The notes: generated by a model not told the origin, from the sequence alone. A stretch of DNA of 64,000 nt from Carya illinoinensis (GCF_018687715.1 NC_056761.1:16692001-16756000), one strand, 5' to 3'; shown: positions 12,401-22,887, numbered from the stretch's first letter. Numbers and translations are program-made.

Positions 12401-12525
12401 GTAGTCCTTCATTTCCTTGAAAGAGTAGTTGGAGGTCTCACATGCCTTCTAAGGTGACTTTTTTTGTTTGCACAACTTCCCTTGGAAAAACCATGATGCT
12501 GGACAATTTAAGGAAGCAAGGTATC
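9423..12525 (+). pseudogene. LINE copy 1 ORF2: endonuclease/RT (broken)
   Basis: It starts MKPKILTWNVRGLND, an apurinic-type endonuclease start. The endonuclease continues with TYASVYGPNLDREMSLLWDE and SGDFNITQFPNERSG. RT blocks follow: [35 protein letters not shown] and LLFADDTIIFC (about 11370-11412, the catalytic Asp pair). The C-terminal block has IRLWFDIWCGEW and LTQEVQDWEIDEVSAFFS. Frameshifts and stops are frequent and part of the RT between about 11100 and 11330 is scrambled. The encoded enzyme would nick target DNA and copy element RNA onto it; this copy cannot make it. Confidence 0.88.
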
Positions 12526-12618
12526 ATCATTTTTTTTAAACTTTTTTTTAATGTTTAAGTAAAAAAAAAAAAAAAAAACATTTCCATAAAACACGGAGGG
12601 GCGATTAGGGTTTTGGTG

Positions 12619-14139
12619 ATGGCCCTTGCCGTCAACGCAGCGCCAACCCCTTCGTCTGGGACGATAGGGCAGGGTGCCTTGGGTGGTTCTAGCCATCACA
12701 AAATGTAGACTGCGATTCTGAAGTTTGATGGCCCTTCTGCTTCGTCAGGCCCTACTTTTGCAGATGTGGTCGTCGCGAGGCCTCAAGTGCTTCCTGAGGT
12801 TAAGATACCGTTACGGGAGCCCAGATTCTATGAGGAGGAGATGTTCTTTCTGTTCTCTAAGAATGAAATGAACCAATTGATGGAGCCTTTCAGGTTCTTG
12901 CGTAGAAGGCCGTCACTGGATCATGTGTGTTGATTTATCCAGAGTCGTCGGGGATTGCAATTTGTTCCTGTGGTTGGGCAGTTACGCAATCCGCGGAATG
13001 TGCTTGTTCGGATTTCTAATAAGGAGGATTTTATTACTGTGATGGCTCGAGGAAATGCGAAATTAGCAGGGATCCCTTACAAAATTTCTCACTGGATGCC
13101 GAATTTTATCGAGGAGGAGGACTTGCCTTGGCCAGGGTTGCCTCCGAATTTTTTTCACGAATTGAGTTTGAGGAGTATTGGAGGTGGGTTTGGTTGATTC
13201 TTGAAACAAGACAATGTGACGGCGTGTGACACGGCTAGAAGTAGCACAAATTTGTGTTGAGGTTGATGTGTCCAAACCATTACATCATTTTTTTTGGTTG
13301 GGGTCTTCAGTGGTGGAAAGTAGCCATTATCAAGAGGTGGTCTTTGAAACAATTCCTACATTTTGTTTACATTGCCGGAAGCAAGGGCATTTTGTGCATT
13401 GTTGTAAACGGAAAGAGAGCAATCAAAATAGAGCGGGAAATATGAAGCCGAACGTGGGGAAATTGGAGAAGCTGAAGAAGATGTGGAAAGTTGAGAGTTC
13501 GAAGGAGTAGGAGAAACCAAAGGTGCAGTAAGAAATTAACGCCGTGGTTGGTTTTAATGGGTTACACTGAAAAGAAATTATGGATGCTGTTATGAAGCGG
13601 AAAGAGGAGGTGAATGCAGGGCTGTAGGAGGTTTTGTTTATTTCTGTAAATGGAAAGTTTGGTCAAAAAATCAACCGGATTGTAGGGAATCAGATGTAGT
13701 GGTTTTGAATCTTGAGGAGATTAAATCGAAGCAAGTGGAGGGGATGTCAGAGTTGATTGATGAAGCTCCGGCAAGGAGGGCTAGATGGTTTGAGTTAACC
13801 AAAATGGATGTTGATGGGAAGGATGGGACTGGGGTGGTTTCTGGTTCATCTCCTAGAAGCTCTGTTAAGCTTATTAATGAGGCATTAGAATTTGAATTGG
13901 GAGGGATGGCTGATAGGGGTTTCATAGGGGAGGAAGGGAGTAGAGAAGATGAGTTATTTTTGCATGGAGGAGCAAGGTCATATGTAGACCCAGAGGAGGA
14001 ATTGAATGAGTTGGCAGTGAAATGTTTTGATTCTGATCCGGATCTACACATACCTTTCAAGAAATTTCGAGGGGTGAGTAAGGAAAAATCTATCGTGGTT
14101 TTGGAGCAATTTACTCGCTCAAAAAAATTCATTAATTGA
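12619..14139 (+). pseudogene. LINE copy 2 ORF1: DUF4283 + CCHC knuckle (broken)
   Basis: The start at 12619 (MALAVNAAPTPSSG) leads to a DUF4283-like block: YEEEMFFLFSKNEMNQLMEP, NPRNVLVRISNKEDFITVMA and ISHWMPNFIEEEDLPWPGLP. A CCHC zinc knuckle follows at about 13363-13400 (CLHCRKQGHFVHCC). An acidic C-terminal part, open from 13699, ends in FIN and a stop at 14137-14139. Stops occur in the DUF4283 part (about 12706 and 12932) and near 13194-13225. The family protein coats LINE RNA. The stop overlaps the ORF2 start as TGATG. Confidence 0.82.
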
Positions 14140-16245
14140 TGTTGAACATATTAAAGTGGAAAATTAGGGGTATCATTTCGTTGAAAAGTAGGCTTTGACA
14201 TTTATTAAATAAATGTCGCCCTTTTGTGGGGGCTCTTTTAGAACCTTTTCTTAGTGAGAATAAACGTCATCATTGGGTGAGATGGATGAAGTTGAAGAAT
14301 TGTGTTAACAATGCTGAGGTTGGGGGAAAATTTGGCCTTTTTGGGAAGATGAACTTGAGTTTGATGTGGTCTAAATGTCAGATCATGCCATAAGTGGTTG
14401 GTTTAGTCATGGCAACTTGCGAGTGCTTGCGACGTTTGTGTATGTAAGTTGTTTCCGTAACAAGAGATTAGAGCTTTGGGAGGCTTTGGATGCTGAAGAC
14501 CCGGGTAGTTGTCTGTGGTTCATTGGGGGCGACTTTAATATTATTTGGAGTGATGATGAGAAAGTTGGTTGTATTATGCAGGCCCCTCGTGCTAAAGCTG
14601 AGTTTAATGAATGTATTCAACATTGTGGTTTGCTTGATTTACCTTATGATGGAAACCGTTTGTCATGGTGTAATGGGCGACTTGGGAGGAGGTGGATTTG
14701 GGCAAGGTTAGATAGAGTATGGTGAATATGGCCTTTCTAAATTTATGGGGGGAGACTCGGGTGGAATATCTTTCGAGATCCTCTTCAGATCATGCCCCTA
14801 TGTTGGTGTAGTTACTTCGTGAGCAAAGGGAGGTTGCAAGGCCGTTCCGTTTTCAATGTATGTGGGGTATGCATGAGGGGTTTCTTCCCTTGGTTAAGGA
14901 GGTGTGGGATAGAGAAATAGTTGGCTGTCCAATGGTGTGGATTAGTAAGAAATTAAAAGCAGTGAAATGTGCATTGAGGAAATTGAATATTGAGGTGTTT
15001 GGAAGAGTTGAGATGGAATTAAAGGCCGCTGGAAAATCGTATAGTGGAGTTAGAACAAGTGGTAGTGGCTATTTCTCTTCTTAGACTAAAGCCAAATTAT
15101 TAAATTGTAAACAACAACATTTACAATGGTTGCATAGAGAAGAGATCTTGGGTTGTCAAAAATCACCAGCTAAATGGTTAGTGGAGGGAGATTCCAATAC
15201 AACTTTCTTCCATGCTATGATGCATACTAAGAGAAGAATAAAAAGGTGGAGAAGATGCAGCAGGAGAGTGGACAGGTTCTTGACTCTATGGAAGAGGTTC
15301 ATAACGGTGCTGTCTTTTTTTTTTTTTTTTTTTCCAGGAATTACTTGCTACAGAGGACATTAACTTTCATGAAGAATTTCTTTCTCTGCTGGAGCCAGGG
15401 ATTTCAGATATGGAAAATGAAGCCTTAATCGCAAAGCCTTTTATGGAAGAGGTAAAATCTGCTCTTTGGTCTATTCCTTTGGATGGTAGCCTGGGACTTG
15501 ATGGGTTTCTGGCAAGTTTCTTTGTTCTTGCTTGGGATATTGTGAAGCTAGATATTCTGAAGGCGGCCGTGGACTTCTTTGAGGGGCAGCCGTTATTAAC
15601 GTTTTTTGGTGCAACAAATCTGGTGCTCATTTCAAAGGTGGATGATCATGTGGGTTGCGGACAATTTTGTCCTATTAGCCTGTGTTTGGTGATTTATAAA
15701 ATCTTGTCAAAGGTGATGGTTTTACGTTTGGCGCCATTGTTGAAAATATTATTTCTCAGGAGCTGTCGGCGTTTATTAAGGGAAGAAGTATTTTTGATAA
15801 TATTGTGATTGCTCAAGAGTTGGTCCAAGGGATGAATCGGAAAATAAGAGGAGGAAATGTTATTTTAAAAATTGATATGGTAAAAGCGTATGATAAGTTG
15901 AATTGGCGGTTTTTATTGGAGGTTTTGAAGAGGTTGAGTTTCTCGGATGAATGGAGGAATATGATTTTCAATTGTATCTCTTCTCCTTATTTTTCAGTTA
16001 TGTTGAATGGATGTTCTCGGGTTTTTTTTTTCAAGAATTCACAAGGGCTTCGCCAAGGTGACCCTTTCTCTCTGTATTTGTTTATTTTGTCATAGGAAGT
16101 TCTCTCGCGCATGTTAAATAGGGAGTTTAACTTGGGATAGATTAAGCCTTTTAATTCCTGTGGGGGCTCCAGAATAAGTCATTTGCTCTATGCAGATGAT
16201 TTACTAATTTTTTCAAATGACAGTAAAGCTTTAGTCCAACAGTCA
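14139..16245 (+). pseudogene. LINE copy 2 ORF2: endonuclease/RT (truncated)
   Basis: It starts MLNILKWKIRGI, sharing the A of the ORF1 TGA stop. The endonuclease part has CLWFIGGDFNIIWSDDEKVG and DLPYDGNRLSWCNGRLGRRW. A linker has PAKWLVEGDSNTTFFHAMMH. RT blocks follow: [55 protein letters not shown] and LLYADDLLIFSND (about 16180-16220). Several stops and frameshifts occur, and a T-run at 15316-15333 disrupts the frame. Everything after the YADD motif (thumb, connection, RNase H or zinc domain) is absent. Confidence 0.85.
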
Positions 16246-16249
16246 CACC

Positions 16250-16411
16250 GAAGGTCATCTGTCTAATAATGAACTAATTAGAAATACGAAAACGACAACG
16301 CCACAACAGTGGCTCAGCTTTCAAGATTCAATGGAATCAATTATCTTTACCTTGCTCATCTTCGGCGGGTTTTAGCCTAAAGGATTTTTCTGTCGTAGAG
16401 TCTATCCCATC
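16250..16411 (-). pseudogene. Cystatin-related gene copy 1, 3' piece
   Basis: On the minus strand this is the downstream end of the cystatin-related second exon plus 3' flank, equivalent to about 37900-38047 in copy 2. It was separated from the rest of the exon (23969-24360) by the LTR element that begins at 16412. Its last 5 bases, CCATC (16407-16411), are one copy of the target-site duplication. Confidence 0.8.
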
Positions 16412-16543
16412 TGTTGAGGGAAAAATGAGCGTGTTGGCATATTCTTGTGAAAACCTGTGTAAAATAGTGTTGTAACAAGTGTTGTTGCGGAAGGCTTGAA
16501 GTGGGCTTGAAGTGTGCTCATTATTGGTCAAAAGAAGTGACTT

Positions 16544-16842
16544 CGCTCGACCCTCACTCGACAGAGCGCTCGAGCGAACTCAGGCAGATTCAACCGCTCG
16601 ACCATTGCTCGACATACGGCTCGAGCGAACTCAGGCAGATTCAACCGCTCGACCCTCGCTCGACATTGAGCTCGAGCGAACCCAGGCAGAGTGTGTCGCT
16701 CGACCCTCGCTCGACACTGAGCTCGAGCGAACTCAGGCAGAGTCAACCGCTCGATACTCGCTCGACATGGCGCTCGAGCGAACTCAGGCAGATTTCGGCG
16801 CTCGACCTTTGCTCGACACTTCGCTCGAGCCAATGTTCCAGA
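16544..16842 (+). repeat. Six 51-bp U3 repeats (5' LTR)
   Basis: Units start every 51 bp from 16544 with CGCTCGA, continue with a second GCTCGACA, the palindrome GCTCGAGC, then GAACTCAGGCAGA; the sixth unit (16799 on) is partial. Because 51 is a multiple of 3, all frames show a periodic 17-residue pattern that mimics repetitive proteins, but no gene is implied. The end of the array lies about 43 bp before the TATA box, a position that suits a promoter or enhancer role. Confidence 0.95.
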
Positions 16843-16884
16843 TCACTTACAATGTAGGGTTTTGAACGCCTCATTTGATGGGAA

Positions 16885-16894
16885 CTATAAATAG
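16885..16894 (+). promoter_or_regulatory. LTR TATA box
   Basis: CTATAAATAG within the LTR, repeated at 23361-23370 in the 3' LTR. The likely transcription start is about 30 bp downstream, which would end U3 near 16920. Confidence 0.7.
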
Positions 16895-17493
16895 AACATG
16901 TTAGCTTCTGTTCTATGTGTGGAGAATCAGAGCAAAAACCCTACGGGCCTCCAAGAACTTCTTAGAGCAACCTCTCCCCCATTTGGTTGATTCTTTCTTG
17001 GATAAATATGTCTCCATCACAACACATACAAAATCAACTCTTACTTGAGTCCATTGAAGTGGACATTTTTGTTGGCCGGAAGAGTCTGGAGCTGCCGTTG
17101 ATGCAGAGATCGAGAGGTTCTCGTGGGAAGCTATAGGAAGGTCGGAGTTCCGACACTACATGCGTGTAGAGATCGAGTGGGTCACTCGTGGTGTTGCAAG
17201 CCAAGTTTTGCTACTACAAAGGTTTTGTGAGTGTCTCTAAATTGGTTGTAACAAACTAAAGTTTCTATAGTGGATTTGAGGTGGTGTCTTACACCCGGAG
17301 TGGTTTTAGATTTTGAAGATGTTCTTCAAATGAGTTTCCACTCCGTGAACAAAATCATGTGTTGATTATTTGTGTTATTTGATTTATTTATTAACTGCTT
17401 GTTTGATTAATTTTAAAAAGGCCATAAAAATTAGATTACACCTATTCACCCCCCTCTAGGTGTAGTGCTGTGTAGAACCACTGCTTTTTCAAT

Positions 17494-17510
17494 TGGTATC
17501 AGAGCGGGTT
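17494..17510 (+). promoter_or_regulatory. Primer binding site (initiator tRNA-Met)
   Basis: TGGTATCAGAGCGGGTT starts 2 bp after the LTR end. TGGTATCAGAGC is complementary to the 3' end of plant initiator tRNA-Met, the usual primer for minus-strand DNA synthesis in copia elements. Confidence 0.9.
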
Positions 17511-17560
17511 CACTCCGCTAGGATTTAGTTCCTGAGTGTGATCCTGCTGTAGTGGTTTAT

Positions 17561-19535
17561 ATGGATAGGTCTCAATCACTCACATCTCCACCATTTTTTG
17601 ATGGAAGGAACTATGTATTGGAAGGTTCGAATGAGAGCTTTCCTTAAGTCTGTGGATGAACGAGTGTGGACCTCTGTAACAAAGGGATGGAAACAACCGG
17701 TTGTATTCATTGAGGGAGTCGAAACCCCCAAGGGTGTGGAAAATTACTCTAGGGATGAAGTCAACGAGTGTAGTTGGAATAGCAGAGGCCTGAATGCGAT
17801 ATTCATGGCCGTGTCCCAGGAGGAGTTCAAAAGAATCTCCATGTGTGAAAATTGCAAAGAGGCATGGGACATTCTTGAGGTTACCCATGAAGGTACCAAG
17901 GCTGTAAAAAATTCTAAACTTCAAATGCTGACCACCAACTTTGAAGAACTTAGGATGAAGGATGATGAAACTTTTGATGTCTTCTATAGCAAACTTAATG
18001 ATATTGTCAATTCTCGTTTTAATTTAGGGGATAGAATTCCTGAGGACAGAATTGTGAGAAAAGTCCTTAGATCTCTTCCTGAGAGGTTTCGTCCCAAAGT
18101 CACTGCTATAGAAGAAAGCAAAGACTTGGACAACATGAGAATTGAAGAGTTGGTGGGTTCCTTACAAACCTATGAACATACTCTTCCTATGGATAAGAAA
18201 AACAAGTCCATAGCCCTCAAAGCTATTAGAGAAGAGTCTGGTGAATCTTCTGACGAACTTGCCATGAGTGACAAGGAGATAGCATTTTATGCAAAAAAAT
18301 TCAGGAAGATGTTTGCCCAGAAAAACCCAAGACAAGAGAAGAGAAGGTTTAAGGGTATCAATGGAGGTTCTAGTTCAGAAAACCGAGAAGGGAGGTATAA
18401 GCGAGAAACTAGAGCTGTCAATGACAATATTCAGTGCCATGAATGTCATGGTTTTGGTCACATTCGACTTGAGTGTGCGAATTACAAAAAGGCCAAAGAG
18501 AAAGCTAATGCTGCTTCCTTGACTGATAGTGAGTCTGAGTCAAGTGACTCACAAGAGAGTTCTCCCAGGAAGAAAAATTTCAACTACATGGCTTTCACTT
18601 CTTCTGTTGCAGGAAAAAGTCATAACAGTGAATCTGTGGTTGAAATTGAGAGTGTTTTTGAAAATGAATCCGGGGATGAAGATGACTTGCAGGAAATCTA
18701 TGAGAAGTTATATAAGGAATGTGTGAAATTGAGGAAACTCAATAAAGCACATATTGAGGAAATAGATTTATGCAAAAGAGAAAATGAAGGACTTCAGGGT
18801 AAACTAAGAGAAGCCATTGGTCTAACAGATGAGTTGCAAAAGAGGAATGTGATTTTGGAAGATAAAGTGACAACTCATGAAAATGAGCTAACTTTGTTAA
18901 ATACTAATTTGCAGAAATTCTCCATTGGGACAAACCAGCTTGACAAACTCTTAAGTTTAGGAAAGTCTTCCAGTGATAAAAGTGGTTTAGGCTATTTTGA
19001 AGAGAATCCTGATGCTCCTTCAAGCTCTAAAGCCTTCGGTAAAAATATGAGAACCACAGTGTTTGTTCCTGAAATGACTGAGAAAAAGAAGGCTCATCCA
19101 TCTGAAAAGGGCAAGAAGCCTGTGCAAGTGCAAAAGTCTGTTCCTCCTCCCAAAAGACAAGGAGCTCGCAACATGAGCCCCATATGTCATCATTGTGGGA
19201 AGCTAGGCCATATTAGACCAAACTGTTTTAAATTAATGAGTCATTTTGTGCATGCTCCTGCATTTGTTAATAGTAGAACTGCTTATCCTTCTGGAAGGGG
19301 TAAGAATTACATGAATGACTCTAAGAATGTCTCAACCTTCTTGAGACAAAGAGCTCACAAAGCAAGCCCCGTGTGTCATCATTGTGGTAAGATTGGTCAC
19401 ATCCGACCAAACTGTTTTGAGCTTAAGAGGCACACCAAGAGAATTGAAAAGCCCTTATCAAGAAAATGGATACCAAGGTGGATCATCCAAAAGGGAAAGA
19501 CGCGAGCCACACATGATTTTGGTGCTGTAGACTGA
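17561..19535 (+). pseudogene. Gag polyprotein (UBN2 + three CCHC knuckles), frameshifted near start
   Basis: The natural start is ATG 17561 (MDRSQSLTSPPFFDGRNY). A one-base frame change near 17612-17622, just before WKVRMRAFLKSV, shifts it into the long frame that stays open to TGA at 19533-19535 (645 residues if counted from an internal ATG at 17598). The UBN2/retrotransposon-gag core covers roughly residues 10-190 of that frame. A zinc knuckle lies at 280-293 (CHECHGFGHIRLEC), a Glu/Lys-rich probable coiled coil at about 370-455, and two further near-identical knuckles at about 530 and 593 (CHHCGKLGHIRPNC, CHHCGKIGHIRPNC), which look like an internal duplication. Gag packages element RNA into particles. 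No pol follows. Whether the 5' shift abolishes gag or an internal start is used is unknown. Confidence 0.9.
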
Positions 19536-20610
19536 CAGGTATGCATTACATGCATTACATACATTACATGCATTTTTGTTTTATTTTGTTGTTGTTTGTT
19601 TTTTTGTTGTTGTCTAGTTTCTTTGTCGTTGTTTGCTGCTCGTACATGCACTTCATGATTGCGCTATATAATAGTGGGGTTGTTAATTCTAAAATCTAAG
19701 TGCATGTGTGTTTTGAGATTTGTATCATATATCTATATTTTACAAAGGTTTGGAACATGAGTATCTCGTGTAATCTGTGACTGGCATCACACACTTCACT
19801 CCAAACTCGGTCGATTGACATTTCACCACTTGTGAGTTTATTGGGGAGGCAATCAAAAGTGGTAGGAAGCTCTATCTTCATACAGAATTGACCACGGGCT
19901 AGATGATCTCATCATGGTTCGCTTGTGCAAAAATATGGTATCTCAAACAGAAAAGAAAAAGTAAAGTTATTATATATATAAAAAAAAAAAAAAAAAGGAG
20001 GGTGAAAAACAGAATAAGTTTTCTGTTTTCTTGAACATACTGAGACAAATATTTAAACAGAAAGATTCAGGTCCTAGCAGCATTAGGTTTGACTTTCTGT
20101 GTCTTGAATGAGCTTCCCAAGCACTTATGGTTTCATGTTCAGCCCAACCCCACTCACGCCTTACGGTTGAAATTTCTTGATTGAGCAAGGACCGCTTTAA
20201 ACACGCACGTCTATATTACTTGTGATACTTGGTTTTAAACTGCGTATTTTATGGGAATATGATGCTTCTCTACATTTGATATGTACTCTTGGTGTGAAAA
20301 TTGACATTCCCAGTATTTGTCCAAGTCATGTGAGTGTTGTATGCTTCAAAACTGGGCAAAATGTGTTTTTCTGGAGGTCTCGCTCGACCCTCGCTCGACC
20401 CCGCTCGAGCGAAACCCGCTCGACAGCCGCTCGAGGGTTTTAAGTTCGCTCGAGCGAATGACTGTTATAAAACTCGAGCGCCGCTCGAGCCGCTCGAGCA
20501 GACTGCTCTGTTTCGTGCGTTTTCTCCCCTTCGTGCAATTTTCCTCCTTCTTTTCTCAAATTTCCTCGGTTAATCGAGATCTTTCCTTCCGAAATCATCT
20601 CCAAACCAAG
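19536..20610 (+). other. Non-coding middle of the LTR element
   Basis: This lies where pol would be expected but has no pol motif. It holds ATG-CATTACAT short repeats (19540-19575), a TATA-like CTATATAATA (about 19666), an A-run (19980-19996), and a second CTCGAGCG-rich cluster at about 20377-20505 resembling the U3 repeats. The last 100 bp, ending CCAAACCAAG at 20610, read like a plant 5' UTR exon. Confidence 0.6.
20377..20505 (+). repeat. Internal CTCGAGCG-rich cluster
   Basis: Irregular copies of CGCTCGAC and CGCTCGAGCG like those in U3, here about 850 bp upstream of the second ORF. A promoter element copied from the LTR is one possible reading. Confidence 0.8.
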
Positions 20611-21345
20611 GTAAATCCCTTTCTCTTTAGTTTCTTTATGATTTGGTGTATTTCTTTTGGGTGTTTGTCTGAATGTTATGCATATGGGTTTCAGATTGGG
20701 TGTTTGAGAGTTTTCTTCGATTGTTTTCCATTTATTTTGGTTTATTGAGGCTTTTGTGTAGCCATTGTTGGGATTGAGTGTATTTAGGCAGTTTTTGAAA
20801 ATTCCATGGGCTTATGCCCGAGTTTCACACTTGGATGCACTCCAAGTGTTTGATAAAATGCCTAAATGAATTGGGTTTTCTCTTTTTCGTCATGCATTGG
20901 GATAGCATTATTCCCATACCTATTTCATGTCTATCCTAGGTTTGAGACATCGTTTAACTAGGATTGCATTATGTTTTGAAGGTGTTTTGGTTTAGAATTG
21001 GCATTGGTTTGCACATGGGTCATGCATGAGGTTTGGCTTTCGCTTGCCAATGGGTTGGAATTGGCTTGTAAATGGCTTGGCATTGTCATTGCATAAGAGT
21101 CATGCACATGGGTTGGCATTGGCTTACATGTGGGTTGTCATTGCATATGTGTCATGCACATGAGTCATGCACATGAATTGGCTTGCAAATGGTTGGCATG
21201 TATTATTGTTTTGAAAAATGAAGAGTGACATCGGGCATGCACCAAGTCCTACATTGTTGGTTGGCATTGTTGTGTCAGCATGCATGCATTCATCACATCT
21301 TTGCATTGCCTTAGCCTTGTCTAACGTCGTTGACTCTGTCTACAG
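20611..21345 (+). other. Predicted leader intron of the second ORF (735 bp)
   Basis: The donor AAG|GTAAAT at 20610/20611 and the acceptor TCTACAG|CTGAAACC at 21345/21346 bracket a T-rich stretch without coding capacity. The ORF start ATG lies 9 bp after the acceptor. The right half (about 20990-21310) is full of degenerate repeats of GGCATTGG, CATGGGTCATGCA and GGCTTGCA. Splicing is predicted from consensus only. Confidence 0.55.
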
Positions 21346-21353
21346 CTGAAACC

Positions 21354-22444
21354 ATGTCTCGACGTGTTCGTCCTCGCCAAAACCCCCTGCACCCGCTCAA
21401 GCCCAATTCCTTAGTGCCCGAGCCCAAGAGTTATACTCTCAGAACTTCTCGCATCGTACTCCCATAGTCGAGCGTGAAGTGACATTAGATGAGCTTACCG
21501 AGACTATAATTCCCCGTATTTTTGAGTCTCGTCAGTGGCAGGCATTGACCACTGGTCATCCCACTCCTTCTGTGGAGTTGGTTAGGGAGTTTTACTCCAA
21601 TATTCATGACATATCTGTTGATGACTCATTTGAAGTCAGTCTCAGGAATGTTGTTTTCCGAGTCACTCCGGGCATGATAGCGACTCTGCTAAATGCCCCT
21701 CATGAGCTCTATCCTGAGTTTCCCTACTCACGGACATCTCCTCCAAGTCCACAAGTCATTGCTACTTGTCTTTGTGGCCGACCTAGTAGTTGGGAAGGGA
21801 CAACCCCTATTTCAACTGTTCGTTTTACCCCCGATCACCTCATTCTTAGTAGGATTGTTCTTACGAACTTAGATCCTACTGGTCATAATAGTGATGTGGG
21901 TCTTGACTGTGCCCGTCTGCTGTATGCCTTGATCAATGGTGTCTCCATTGATCTAGGAAGTCTTTTGTGTCGGGTTATTGTTGAGGCGTATCGGTCCTCC
22001 AAAACACGGACTGGTTTGCCCTTACCATGTTTAATCACCCGACTAGCTCTCTCCCAATCTGTTGCTTTCCATCCTCAGGAGCCTAGAATTGCACTTAAGG
22101 CTCCTATTGGTCGTAGGACGGTCCAGCTGAGTCGTGCTCACACAACTCCACAGCCTATCCGTGTTGAGCACTCTCCCGCTCCCTCCTCTCAGCCTTCAAG
22201 CTCTCGACCATCTAACTCTCAGCCGTCTACCTCAGCCCCATCCAGCTCTCAGCCATCTTCCTCAGCCCCCGGTTCGTCGGAGCCCAGTCTTCAGCAGGTA
22301 CTTGAGTATCTAGCTCGTCTTGACGCCCGGTTCGACAGCCTTGAGGTGAAAGTTGATAACCTGCAACAACTTGTGACTCAACGCTTCAATGACATCGAGA
22401 GGCAGCTCAATGAGGATGATGAGGATGCCGATGGTGATGATTGA
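21354..22444 (+). pseudogene. Second ORF: 'putative plant transposon protein'-like, one frameshift
   Basis: It starts at ATG 21354 (MSRRVRPRQNP). A one-base loss in a C-run at about 21383-21387 shifts the frame; the downstream frame is then open to TGA ending 22444. The N-terminal half (ARAQELYSQNFSHRTPIVER, VELVREFYSNIHDISVDDSF, VVFRVTPGMIATLLNAP) resembles the domain annotated in plants as 'putative plant transposon protein' (PF20167 type), often found in gag-only retroelements; this match is from memory. A Ser/Pro/Gln-rich linker follows (about 22160-22290), then a heptad-like coiled coil (LARLDARFDSLEVKVDNLQQ) and an acidic tail. The role is unknown. Confidence 0.75.
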
Positions 22445-22463
22445 GACCCTTGGCCTCTTGTGA

Positions 22464-22516
22464 CAAAAAGGGGGAGATTGATTGTTGAGGGGGAGATATT
22501 GTTGAGGGGGAGTAGT
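22464..22516 (+). repeat. Extra polypurine-tract-like copies
   Basis: AAAAAGGGGGAGATTGATTG, then TTGAGGGGGAGATATTGTTG, then AGGGGGAG. These imitate the real PPT/LTR junction (AAAGGGGGAGAT-TGTTGAGG) about 400 bp before it. They may act as secondary plus-strand priming sites or be remnants of an older LTR edge. Confidence 0.75.
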
Positions 22517-22874
22517 ACAGTATTAACTCAGGGGGAGTGTTACTTGTACTAACTTTTTTGTTTTGGGGGAACAGCAGCTTTTGGTTATGTCTGTTGATTT
22601 ATATCTCTTGTTAGCTGCTGATTGTTTGACTAATGTTTCTTGAACTCAATCTATGATTTGTTGTTTAATGAAATATTTCTCTTCTAAAACCTGTACTTGA
22701 CATGAATTATGATTTGAGAATTGCAAATACGTTTTTGTGCATATGTGAATGGGTATGTTTAACCGTTTGCTAAGCGTGTGCAGAAATTTTTCAACATGTT
22801 CAAGAATATGGATCTAATTGGGTGTGCTAGGATTAGGTCATATGTATAGGTTAGAGGTTTTGTCACAGAAATGC

Positions 22875-22887
22875 CAAAGGGGGAGAT
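22875..22887 (+). promoter_or_regulatory. Polypurine tract
   Basis: AAAGGGGGAGAT immediately precedes the 3' LTR start at 22888; it is the expected plus-strand primer. Confidence 0.9.

Larger units (their letters stand above)
7720..12530 (+). mobile_element. Degenerate L1-type LINE (copy 1)
   Basis: A plant non-LTR retrotransposon with two decayed ORFs: an RNA-binding ORF1 and an endonuclease/reverse-transcriptase ORF2. It appears cut at the 3' end, near 12530, where the zinc-binding C-terminal region stops and the next LINE begins. It belongs to the same family as the minus-strand LINE at 27.0-31.7 kb: both ORF2s start with MKPKI-WNVRGLN, and both share EEISWRQKSRALWL-type and DWEIDE-type blocks. 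Many stops and frameshifts make it inactive. A pure G-run of about 18 bases lies at 11941-11958. Confidence 0.9.
12545..16245 (+). mobile_element. Degenerate LINE of a second family (copy 2)
   Basis: A non-LTR retrotransposon distinct from copy 1, with a DUF4283/zinc-knuckle ORF1 (from 12619) and an endonuclease/RT ORF2 (from 14139). It starts abruptly after the truncated tail of copy 1 and a T/A-rich stretch (12532-12590). It ends near 16245 just after the YADD region of RT, where it abuts cystatin-related sequence, so its 3' half is missing. LINEs usually lose the 5' end on insertion, so a missing 3' part implies a later deletion or rearrangement. Confidence 0.88.
16412..17491 (+). repeat. 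5' LTR
   Basis: 1080 bp, TGTTGAGG at the start and TTTTTCA at the end. U3 carries six 51-bp CTCGAG-rich repeats (16544-16842) and a TATA box (16885-16894). It is nearly identical to the 3' LTR. Confidence 0.95.

Noticed and set aside
16501..16865. Three overlapping long open frames on both strands with 17-residue repeats (also at 22977-23333)
   Set aside because: They are a by-product of the 51-bp U3 repeats being a multiple of three; no gene signals and the same array lies in both LTRs.
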